Shown here: positions 56,439 through 64,000 of the stretch, piece by piece
How the letters are laid out: the number at the start of each line of letters is the position of its first letter
Numbering within the stretch: the stretch's first letter is position 1
Source of the DNA: Roseiarcus sp963835885
GTDB taxonomy: Bacteria > Pseudomonadota > Alphaproteobacteria > Rhizobiales > Beijerinckiaceae
DNA: 64,000 nt
Assembly (NCBI GenBank): GCA_963835885.1
Contig: CAWIHF010000023.1
Span: forward strand, 5,151-69,150
Direction: 5' to 3'
Made by a program: the position numbers and the translations under genes
Notes under the pieces: model-generated
The model's input: only the letters and a program-made list of their open reading frames with translations
The model's database searches: none
What the model was told of the DNA's origin: nothing

Positions 56439-57353
56439 ATGGATCCGCTTAGCGACGTCATTGCGCTGCTCCGGCCGAGCACAGCCATCTCCAAGCCCAT
56501 CACCGGCCGGGGTCGCTGGGGCGTGCGTTACGCGGCGCACAACGCGCCCGGGTTCACCATCATCCTGAAGGGCGAGTGCTGGATTTCGTTCGACCGCCAA
56601 GAGCCGGTGAAGTTTCAAAAAGGTGACTTCGTTCTTTTGCCGGCGTCGCCAGCTTTCACCTTAAGCAGCCATCCAAACGTCGAATGCGAGCCGCGCGACC
56701 CAATGGACACTCCTGTTCGGCACGGCGAACAAGAAGGCGACGCGGACTTCGAATCGCTGGGCGGCACCTTCCGCATTGAGCAGGTCAATGCGCCTCTTCT
56801 CCTCTCTCTCCTCCCGTGCGTCATCCACATTCCGGTCTTGGAAGGGCGCACAGGGAAGCTCAACAGCATCATCGAACTGATCATGGACGAATGTGGGAGC
56901 GAGGAACCCGGCAAGAAGATTATCCTGCAGCGCATGCTCGAGGTGCTGCTTATCGAAGCCCTTCGCTGGCAAGGCATCGCACATGACGACGTTCGAGCTG
57001 GCCTTCTCAATGGTATGCAGGATCCCGGTCTGGCCCGCGTTCTCCGCGCGGTGCACGCAGACGTACGGGCCAATTGGACGGTCGCAGGCCTCGCGAAAGT
57101 CGCCGGGCTTTCTCGCTCGGCTTTCGCCGCTCGTTTCGGTGAGGTCCTCGGCTGCGGTCCAATCGAGTATCTCGCCCGCTGGCGAATGGCGCTGGCAAAA
57201 GACGCGCTGATCCGTGGCGCGAAGACGCTCGACAGTATCGCCGACGAGATCGGCTACAAATCCGCGAGCGCTTTCAGCACAGCGTTCCGGAAACGGCTGG
57301 GCTGCTCGCCCGGGAAATTCGCGCGAAGCGCCGCCGTCGCCGCGGCTGCCTAA
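56439..57353 (+). CDS. AraC-family transcriptional regulator (cupin N-terminal domain)
   Basis: This is 304 residues from ATG 56439. The N-terminal cupin has RWGVRYAAHNAPGFTIILKG and FQKGDFVLLPASPAFTLSSH. The C-terminal pair of helix-turn-helices has NWTVAGLAKVAGLSRSAFAA, RFGEVLGCGPIEYLARWRMA and IADEIGYKSASAFSTAFRKR. This is the usual form for regulators next to short-chain dehydrogenases. The effector is unknown. Its upstream region (56091-56438) is shared with the divergent SDR gene. Confidence 0.93.
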   Translation: MDPLSDVIALLRPSTAISKPITGRGRWGVRYAAHNAPGFTIILKGECWISFDRQEPVKFQKGDFVLLPASPAFTLSSHPNVECEPRDPMDTPVRHGEQEGDADFESLGGTFRIEQVNAPLLLSLLPCVIHIPVLEGRTGKLNSIIELIMDECGSEEPGKKIILQRMLEVLLIEALRWQGIAHDDVRAGLLNGMQDPGLARVLRAVHADVRANWTVAGLAKVAGLSRSAFAARFGEVLGCGPIEYLARWRMALAKDALIRGAKTLDSIADEIGYKSASAFSTAFRKRLGCSPGKFARSAAVAAAA

Positions 57354-57983
57354 GACAAGATCGAGTCCTTCCATACGGCTGCGTTCAGCAAGCAGGAAAT
57401 CGGCACGGGAGAGTTGACGTCCTCCAAGGCGTGGCGAATCGAAACCGAGCCGCCCGGCGCTTGCTCCATGCTTGTGACGGATACTCCGTTCGTCCTGGCT
57501 GACGGTCTTTTTTCTTCGAGGCTGGCGACGCCGCCCGTGCCGGAGGGTCCCTAAATCGACCGATCGGTACCGATATTCCCCGAAACCAAACAAATTTCGA
57601 GTCGGCCAAATTCTCCTTTGAATTCAACAGCAGAAATTCCTGACGGATCGGGGAGACGGTTCTTTCTCGTCCGCAGAGAAATTTTAGCAGCGAGATCAAT
57701 GTGTTGCCATCGCTCAGAACAATCGAGTGGCAATGATTTTGGCGCTTCCGAGGGTATATAACGTACTGATAAATCATAATAAACCGTCCGATGCCGTTCG
57801 AGGACTATCGACCGACAAAGACGGAATTTGTCGGACCTTGTGACGGTAATCGTTCCCCATAGCGCAATCCTGTTTCGTCCGTCAGGCTCCGAGCGCCCTC
57901 TGACGGGTCTTTTTTTGTAACCGGAGCAAATTTCCGGGCGGAGGGGGAGTCCCAAGCGCCAAAAAGTATGATTTAAGCTGGGA
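57354..57983. other. Intergenic region with a terminator, no supported gene
   Basis: About 630 bases with no recognisable gene. The stretch 57580-57850 is AT-richer than the window average. An intrinsic terminator is at 57879-57916, shortly before the IS66-like transposase. Confidence 0.5.
57879..57916 (+). terminator. Intrinsic terminator
   Basis: CCGTCAG pairs with CTGACGG around a GC-rich loop and is followed by GTCTTTTTTTG. It faces the IS66-like transposase and would insulate it from upstream transcription. Confidence 0.65.
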
Positions 57984-59624
57984 ATGGCGCTTAAATCGAC
58001 TGATTCGCTTGAACGAATGACGCCGGCCGAGCTCATCGGTCTGGTTCGCACTTTGATTGGCGAAGTGACCCGGGTTCAGGCGGAGTACGAGAAGGTGAGC
58101 GGGGCGTTGGCCAAGCTGAGGGTCGAGCATCAGTCGGTCAAGGACGAACTGGCGCGATTGAAGAAACTGCCGCCGCGGCCGCCGCAAAAGCCGTCGGGGA
58201 TGGACAAGGCGACAGACCGACCGGATTCGCAAGCGAACGGGCCCAAGGGCGGGCGATCGACGCAGCGGCGCGGCAGCAACCTGGACAAGTTGACGATTAC
58301 GCGAACGGTCGAGGTGAAGGTCGACGCGCCGGCCGGTTCGCGCCACAAGGGCTATGAGGAGATCGTCGTTCAGGATCTGGTTCTGAATCCGTTGGTGACG
58401 CGCTATCGACGTGAGCGCTGGGAAACGCCGGATGGGAAAACCCTGGTCGCGCCGCTCGATCCCGGCATCGTCGGCGGCTATGGCCCGCAACTGCATCGCG
58501 TGGTTCTGATGCTGCATTATCAGTGTCATGTGACGATCGAGAAAATTCTTGCGCTGCTCAACGGCATGGGCGTTGTGATTTCAAAGCGCCAGGTGGGGCG
58601 CCTGCTGACCGCCAAGCTCGAGATGTTCCGGGCCGAGGACGGCGAGGTTCTGAAGGCCGGATTGCGTTGCTCTTCCTTCGTCACGGTCGACGACACCGGC
58701 GCCCGCCATCAAGGCAAGAGCGGCGTGACGACCCAGATCGGCTCCGACACCTTCACCGCGTTTCGAACCGGCCCGAGCAAATCCCGCCTGGCGTTCCTGC
58801 GCAATCTCCTGGGCGGCGCGGCCTCTTACGTGGTCAACGAGGCGGCGCTCGTCTCCATGCGGGCTTGCAATCTGAGCCTCGCCCTCATCGACAAGCTCGC
58901 CGGCCATGCGACGCGGTTTTTTGCGTCACACGAAGACTGGATGAACCATCTGAACGCGCTCGGATTCGCCGATCTCAGGATCACGCCCGATCCGGTTCGC
59001 GTCGCCAGCGAGGGCGCTCTGTGGGGCGCCGTTTGCGAGCAAGGCTTGCTCGGCCAGGCCGTCGTCGTGTCCGACGGCGCCGGCCAGTTCCGCGTCGGCG
59101 AACACGCCTTGTGCTGGGGGCACGCCGAACGCCTCGTCCACAAGCTCATCCCCGCCAACGACAAGCAGCGCAACGCGGTCGAGGTCGCACGGCGCATGAT
59201 CTGGTGGTTCTATCGCGGCCTGAAAGACTACAAGCTCGCCCCCAGCCCCGAGAAAGCCGAGCGGTTGCGGGCGCAATTCGACCGCATCTTCAACCGCTCC
59301 AGAACCGGCTACGCCACCCTCGACAGCCTGCTCAAGCGGCTCTTTCGCCTCAAGGACGACCTCCTGCGCGTCCTCGACCACCCCCATATTCCGCTGCACA
59401 CCAACGCCTCGGAAAACGACATCCGCGTCTTCGTCACCAAGCGCAAAATCTCCGGCGGGACCGTCAGCGACAGAGGCCGAGACGCCCGCGACGTCATGCT
59501 CGGCCTCGCCAAGACTTGTCGGAAGCTCAAAATCCCCTTCTTCGACTATCTCGGCGCCCGCCTCGCCATTCCAGGCCCCGAAATCCCCGACCTCGCAGCC
59601 CTCATCAGACCCGCCCCAAGCTAA
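57984..59624 (+). CDS. IS66-like transposase
   Basis: This is 546 residues. The N-terminal coiled coil (MTPAELIGLVRTLIGEVTRV to LRVEHQSVKDELARLKKL) is followed by PPRPPQKPSGMDKATDRPDS. The catalytic domain has RCSSFVTVDDTGARHQGKSG (Asp), VVSDGAGQFRVGEHALCWGH (Asp), AERLVHKLIPANDKQRNAVE and PLHTNASENDIRVFVTKRKI (Glu). It differs from the IS66 protein at 53265 and belongs to another branch. The last codons AGC-TAA lie in the terminal repeat of the adjoining ISAzo13 element, so the native 3' end has been cut off, by few residues at most. Confidence 0.88.
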   Translation: MALKSTDSLERMTPAELIGLVRTLIGEVTRVQAEYEKVSGALAKLRVEHQSVKDELARLKKLPPRPPQKPSGMDKATDRPDSQANGPKGGRSTQRRGSNLDKLTITRTVEVKVDAPAGSRHKGYEEIVVQDLVLNPLVTRYRRERWETPDGKTLVAPLDPGIVGGYGPQLHRVVLMLHYQCHVTIEKILALLNGMGVVISKRQVGRLLTAKLEMFRAEDGEVLKAGLRCSSFVTVDDTGARHQGKSGVTTQIGSDTFTAFRTGPSKSRLAFLRNLLGGAASYVVNEAALVSMRACNLSLALIDKLAGHATRFFASHEDWMNHLNALGFADLRITPDPVRVASEGALWGAVCEQGLLGQAVVVSDGAGQFRVGEHALCWGHAERLVHKLIPANDKQRNAVEVARRMIWWFYRGLKDYKLAPSPEKAERLRAQFDRIFNRSRTGYATLDSLLKRLFRLKDDLLRVLDHPHIPLHTNASENDIRVFVTKRKISGGTVSDRGRDARDVMLGLAKTCRKLKIPFFDYLGARLAIPGPEIPDLAALIRPAPS

Positions 59625-60959
59625 GGCGACGCCCAAGAATTATTGCTCCACGTTCGGACGTCTGGGCGAGATGCTGTAGTTCCATTCTGGATGAAAGGAA
59701 TTGCGTTTTATGTTGAGTGTCGCCATTTGCTCGTCGGAGATCTTGATGCCCTTGGGATAGGGGTTGGGATCAAGTTCGCAGCGGATTTTGAGACCGGTTT
59801 TCGTCGTGGTGTTTGCGATCAGTTCGATGGCCACGAGGAGGCTGACGAGAGGCATGGCGCGCCAGTTCTGCGTGATGTGGCAGAACATGCGGTGCTCGAT
59901 CTTGTTCCACTTCGAGGTCCCCGGCGGATAATGGCAGACCTGGATGATCAGGCCGGTCTCGTCGGCGAGTTGTTGCAGCGCCACCTTCCATAGCCGTAGG
60001 CGCGAGCCGTTGGAGCCTCCGCCATCGGCGGTGATCATGAGACGCGTCATCGAGGGATAACGCTCCCGGCCCATCCGATCGAGCCAGAGGCGAACGCCAT
60101 TTACGGCGAATTGCCCGGTATCATGGTCGATTCCGAGGCTGACATAGCCGAGATTGGCGCCGGTGTCGTAGATTCCGTAGGGGATGAACTTGCCCAGTTC
60201 CTTGTCCTCGAAATCGTGGGTGTTGACCTCGATCGGCTGGCCTTGCGGCCCATAGTCGCTGCCGCCGTTCTTGAATTCGCCGAGCAATTCCTTCTTCTTC
60301 GCATCGATCGATATCACCGGCTGATCGGCCGCCTGAAACGCCTCGGCCTTGGCGTTGATATATTCGAACTGAGCGTCGCGATCGGGATGTTTGCCGCCTT
60401 CCTTGGTCTTGCGGTTGCAATGGCGGCAATATTTCAGTTCCTCCAAGAGTTTGGGAATGGTCGAGGAGCTCACCTTGTGACCCATCGCCCGAAGCGCCCT
60501 CGCCAGCTTGTCGTGGCTCTTGGAGACCCATCGCAACGGCCGCATCGGATCGCCCATCGTCGCGGGCTCGAGCAATCGTTGCAAGTCCTCCAGAAGCGTC
60601 GGGTCCCTCGACGTCAACCGAGGGCTCCCCCCGCCCTTGCGACGCACCTTCCCGGTCAGAGAGCCGGGGTCCCGCAGGTCCTTCAGACCGCGTCCGATCG
60701 TGCTTCGGGCGACCTTCGTCGCACGCGCGGCCGCCGCGATCCCGCCGTAGCCGGCCGCCTTCGCCTCGGCGGCGGCGCTCAACCGTCGGCCTCGCTCGTC
60801 AAGCGAGGAACGAAGCGCTTCAAATCGGATACGCAGCGGCGATTCATCTATCATCGCCACGATATAGACGCCGATCTCGAAGACAGGAATCCCCCAAACA
60901 GCCGGTGCAGGTAAAAAATCCCAAACCCGATTCACCTGTTTCTGGCCGTCGCCTTAGCT
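59619..60959 (-). mobile_element. ISAzo13-family element
   Basis: Inverted ends AGCTAAGGCGACGCCCA (59619) and AGCTAAGGCGACGGCCA (read inward from 60959) enclose one transposase gene. The left end overlaps the stop of the IS66-like gene. The right end interrupts the accessory gene of the restriction locus. The flanking bases do not match, so either the duplication is very short or a deletion followed insertion. Confidence 0.82.
59640..60854 (-). CDS. ISAzo13-family transposase
   Basis: This is 404 residues from ATG 60854. An extension to 60935 would run into the terminal region and is not preferred. Features are a helix-turn-helix-like YGGIAAAARATKVARSTIGR, LRWVSKSHDKLARALRAMGH, the DDE core VISIDAKKKELLGEFKNGGS (Asp), LMITADGGGSNGSRLRLWKV (Asp) and CHYPPGTSKWNKIEHRMFCH (Glu). 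ISAzo13 transposases carry exactly the HYPPGTSKWNKIEHR block. It is intact. Confidence 0.95.
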   Translation of the reverse strand: MIDESPLRIRFEALRSSLDERGRRLSAAAEAKAAGYGGIAAAARATKVARSTIGRGLKDLRDPGSLTGKVRRKGGGSPRLTSRDPTLLEDLQRLLEPATMGDPMRPLRWVSKSHDKLARALRAMGHKVSSSTIPKLLEELKYCRHCNRKTKEGGKHPDRDAQFEYINAKAEAFQAADQPVISIDAKKKELLGEFKNGGSDYGPQGQPIEVNTHDFEDKELGKFIPYGIYDTGANLGYVSLGIDHDTGQFAVNGVRLWLDRMGRERYPSMTRLMITADGGGSNGSRLRLWKVALQQLADETGLIIQVCHYPPGTSKWNKIEHRMFCHITQNWRAMPLVSLLVAIELIANTTTKTGLKIRCELDPNPYPKGIKISDEQMATLNIKRNSFHPEWNYSISPRRPNVEQ

Positions 60960-61374
60960 CGGTGAACATTCGGGCGAAGACACCGGGAAGCGTGGGATGG
61001 AGCGTGAACGGCCGCCGAAGATCGTAACGAAGGCTGAATTTTGAAAGGAATGCCTCGATCAATTCGAAGTACCGATTGGCGAGCGGATCGCCACCAAGAT
61101 CGACGGCCACTGAGTGCGCTCGCTCAAGGAATTCGACAACGGCTCGCTCACCGACTAGCCGAGAGCCTTTGACACGACGAAAGGCCCTCCGGGCGGATGC
61201 GGGGATGCTCACGATATCCGCAAGAGCCTCGGCGCTCGGCGAGATGATAAATGCTTGCGCGAGTTCGCGATAAAGTTCTGAGAATAAGTCGTCGGGAGCA
61301 TCTGGGTGGCGGGCGAGTTTTGACCAAACGTCGCGCCAGATGTCGGACCATATCGGCAAGAATTCTCCGCGCAT
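60960..61374 (-). pseudogene. Accessory protein gene of the type I RM locus, truncated by ISAzo13
   Basis: ATG 61374 directly follows the hsdS stop. The surviving 138 residues read MRGEFLPIWSDIWRDVWSKL, LFSELYRELAQAFIISPSAE, SRLVGERAVVEFLERAHSVA and RYDLRRPFTLHPTLPGVFAR, then MFTEL. The frame then enters the insertion sequence and ends at 60844. I do not recognise a named domain. It is mostly helical and hydrophilic, and could be an abortive-infection or restriction accessory protein given its place. The rest of the gene is not found beyond the insertion. Confidence 0.65.
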
Positions 61375-62485
61375 TCACAGATCTCCTCGAAATGCGCGGT
61401 GTTGAAGCGAGATGAAGAGAGATTCAAGGTCCGTACAGTGCGCATTTACTTTAGTTTTTTCCGACTCTGTTTCTTTGATAACCCTCGCAAACGTGATTTG
61501 CAGATTTACAGGCGGGACAGGGACGTTCAGCTCTCGAAGCCGCCCCATACTGATACGGAGTTGAGTTTGACCTTGTATTTTATTTTGTGCCATCTTCTCA
61601 GTTGAAGGGCAATTCAGCAACGCTACTACGTATTCAGGTGTGCATTTTCCTAAATCGCAACGCATTTGCACGCAATCTGCCTTGTTTAAGGCAATCGGGA
61701 TATGTTCAGGCTGAATACATGCGCGCAGATTAGGATCGCCAAGCGTCCCGATCAGGACGTCACCTGGCTGACAAGCATGCTTCTTTAGTTTTTTGAAATG
61801 TTCCTCAGAGATGAAGGCGCGGTCATCATCTATAAAACGACCGACGCCGATGTTTTGAAGACGGATCACACGAATGCCATTCTCGACATAGTGTTCGCTC
61901 TTTAGATTGGAGCCAAATGGACCGTCAGAGAACTTGCAGCTCAAATTTCCGAGTGCCTCCATCGCCCACCGATTGGGATTGCTTAGCGGATCGCCAAACG
62001 TCTTTAGGAATAGCGCCTGCGTAAGCGCATCGAGCTGCTCCATCGCTGCCCGGCGCTTTCGGCGCAAGCTGTCCGCTTGATCGAGGATCGCCGCAATCCG
62101 CCGCTGTTAGTTTATGGGCGGAAGTTGAATGGTCGCACGCTTCAGATACTTGAAATGCCTTGAATAGCCAGCGTCAGGAATTTCTACTTGACGCAGCAAA
62201 TAGTATAGAAACTTCGGATGAGCACCGGGTTTTGAGCGCAAAATCTTCGTTCCGAAAATCAATATACTTTACAGATTTCGTGTGGTCTCCAAACACAATG
62301 ACAGGCAAATCTGACTTGCAAAGGCGATTTTCCTCGTTGGCGTAGCCGGCAATGAAATCCTTCCCTTGATCAATAATTGGATATTTTCCTTTGGGAAGGT
62401 AATCAGATTGAAGTGTTTTTATATTCCCGCCGGTTTCGTCCGCTATAGCGTCATCAAAGGCTAATACTTTCCGTTTGTTACTCAC
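61375..62485 (-). pseudogene. hsdS: Type I restriction-modification specificity subunit HsdS, disrupted
   Basis: GTG 62485 overlaps the hsdM stop (GTGA). The first recognition domain begins VLAFDDAIADETGGNIKTLQ, YPIIDQGKDFIAGYANEENR and IVFGDHTKSVKYIDF. A frameshift near 62235 moves to FLYYLLRQVEIPDAGYSRHF and ATIQLPPIN. A TAA (62108-62110) then stops translation, where homologues read through into QRRIAAILDQADSLRRKRRA. The second recognition domain (DGPFGSNLKSEHYVENGIRV to LQHRAFRGDL) follows intact. HsdS sets the DNA target of the enzyme. This copy should be non-functional unless both lesions are errors. Confidence 0.88.
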
Positions 62486-64000
62486 CCCACCATCTCCCTA
62501 AGCTTCTCCAACCCCTCGGCAATCTCGCTTTCGAGTTGTTTTAGCTTCGCAATGATCTCCGCCGGACTCTCGTGCCGCACCTCCTCGTGCTCCGTTTCCT
62601 TATAACGGTTCAAAGAGAGGTCATATCCGCCCTTCCCCGCGATCTCCGCCTTCGGCACGCAAAAGCTCTGCGCGGTCCGCGCCCGTTCGCGTTCCGCGCC
62701 GTTCCGTTCCTCCCAGCGCATCAGCACGTCCGGCAGATTGTTCTTTTCGTGCTCGGCCTCGTCGAGTTCGGCCGGGGGAGTCGGCCCCTGCTTGTCCTCC
62801 GGCAACAGCGGCTGGCGTTTGTCGTCGAGCGAGAACCCGTCCGCCTTCACGTCGTAGAACCAGACAAAGTCCGTCCCGCCCACGCCCGTCTTGGTGAAGA
62901 CGAGGATGGCGGTCGAGACGCCGGCATAGGGGCGGAAGACGCCCGAGGGCAGCGAGATCACGGCCTCGAGCTTGTGGTCCTCGACCAAAGTCTCTGCGCA
63001 GCGCCTTGTGCGCGGTCGACGAGCCGAACAGCACGCCGTCGGGCACGATGACCGCCGCGCGCCCGCCGACCTTCAAGAGCCGCAGGAACAGCGCGAGAAA
63101 CAACAGCTCGGTCTTCTTGGTCTTGACGATCTGTTGCAGGTCCTTCGCAGTCGCCTCGTAGTCGAGCGAACCGGCGAAAGGCGGATTGGCGAGGACGAGG
63201 CTATAGCGGTCCTTCTCGTCCGAAATATCCTCGGAGAGGGAATCGCGCGCCTCGATCACCGGATCCTCGATGCCGTGCAGGATCATGTTCATCGAGCCGA
63301 TCCGCAGCATCGTCGGATCGAAATCGAAGCCGTGAAACGCGCCATGGTGGAAATGCGTCCGAAGCTTCAGATCGCGGAGCATTTCGGGATGATTTTCGCG
63401 CAAGAATTCGCCCGCGGCGACGAGGAAGCCGCAGGTGCCGCAGGCCGGGTCGCAGATCGTATCCCCCGGCGTCGGCTCGGTCAGTTCGACCATCAGTTTG
63501 ATGATGTGGCGCGGGGTGCGGAACTGGCCGTTCTGCCCTGCGCTGGCGATTTTGCCGAGCATATATTCATAGACGTCGCCCTTGGTGTCGCGATCGTCCA
63601 TCTTCACCGCATCGAGCTTGTCGACCACCTTGGCGAGCAGCGCCGCCGTCGGGATGGCGTTGCGCGCCTCCTTCATGGCCTGCCGACGTCGCCCCCGCCC
63701 GCGACTTGTCGCGCAGGAAAGGGAAGACGTGCTCGTCGACAACCTTGAACATCTCCTTCGGCTCAAAGGTCTTGAACCGCGACCAACGCAAGTCCTCGTA
63801 AGGCCGCCCGCGGGCGGATCCTTACTGCCTCCGGGAAAGATGCGACGCTCCAGCGGCTGCTTCAGCATCGCCGCCTTGCGCTCCTCGACCGCCTGCAACT
63901 CGTCGAGCCGCTTGATGAACAACAGATAGGTGATCTGCTCCATGACGCTGAGCGGATTCGACAAGCCGCCCGACCAGAAGTCGTTCCAGATGCTGTCGAT
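62482..64000 (-). pseudogene. hsdM: Type I restriction-modification DNA methyltransferase HsdM, frameshifted and partial
   Basis: The gene runs off the right edge (DSIWNDFWSGGLSNPLSVME at the start of the visible part). N6-adenine methylase motifs are clear: SAM-binding DPACGTCGFLVAAGEF, catalytic LVLANPPFAGSL, and HGFDFDPTMLRIGSMNMILH. Conserved text changes frame near 63825 (RRIFPGG to EDLRWSRFKTFEPKEMFKVV), near 63695 (PFLRDKSRAGA to AMKEARNAIPTAALLAKVVD) and near 62995 (HKALR to LVEDHKLEAVISLPSGVFRP). It ends KLREMVG. It would methylate host DNA with HsdS. No hsdR is visible in the window. Confidence 0.88.

Overview
The window looks like a chromosomal segment of a GC-rich alphaproteobacterium. 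The 16S/23S sequences, the rRNA operon order (16S, tRNA-Ile, tRNA-Ala, 23S, 5S, tRNA-fMet), the dnaX-ybaB-recR neighbourhood and the many Rhizobiales-style palindromic repeats suggest Hyphomicrobiales (Rhizobiales), perhaps near Beijerinckiaceae/Methylocystaceae/Roseiarcaceae. The genus is not certain from sequence reading alone.

Layout. 1-2.7 kb: end of dnaX, a YbaB/EbfC protein, recR and a cytochrome P450. 2.75-9.9 kb: one rRNA operon with a clear promoter, a boxA-like leader, and a family of GAAGTCGGAAATCGG-type hairpins in every spacer between rRNA/tRNA genes up to 5S and at three places inside 23S (helices 9, 25 and 45). The helix-25 insertion carries a 121-residue protein gene. 10.3-23.8 kb: a long minus-strand catabolic block with a ribose-type ABC importer, an enolase-superfamily dehydratase, a UroD-like methyltransferase with its corrinoid protein, an FGGY kinase, E1 alpha/beta of a 2-oxoacid dehydrogenase with a stand-alone lipoyl domain, a PfkB kinase and a class II aldolase. 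It ends in a UgpC-type ATPase that probably serves the divergent importer at 24.3-27.9 kb. 27.9-40.3 kb: a second carbon-source locus with an IclR regulator, a third importer, a RhaM-type mutarotase, a Gfo/Idh dehydrogenase, an amidohydrolase (lactonase-like), a second enolase-superfamily dehydratase, two MaoC hydratases and a type III CoA-transferase. Three copies of a CCATATKTGAAW-like motif lie at its promoters.

40.8-64 kb is accessory DNA: a DUF1778/GNAT toxin-antitoxin pair; an IS3 element disrupted by an IS1202/ISNCY-type element that itself carries a group II intron; a heavily frameshifted gene for a secreted protein with two barrel-like halves; an IS481 element close to a 63-bp direct repeat; an amidohydrolase; an IS66 element; an SDR/AraC divergent pair; an IS66-like transposase cut by an ISAzo13 element; and a damaged type I restriction-modification locus (hsdM, hsdS and an interrupted accessory gene).

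How it works together. The 10-40 kb region appears to be a scavenging zone for sugars or sugar derivatives, with three uptake systems and two oxidative or aldolytic routes. One route probably includes corrinoid-dependent demethylation and the other CoA-thioester chemistry. Several otherwise well-conserved genes carry single-base frameshifts (UroD-like, aldolase, one permease, hsdM, hsdS, the barrel protein). These may be real decay or indel errors in the assembly, and the sequence alone cannot separate the two.
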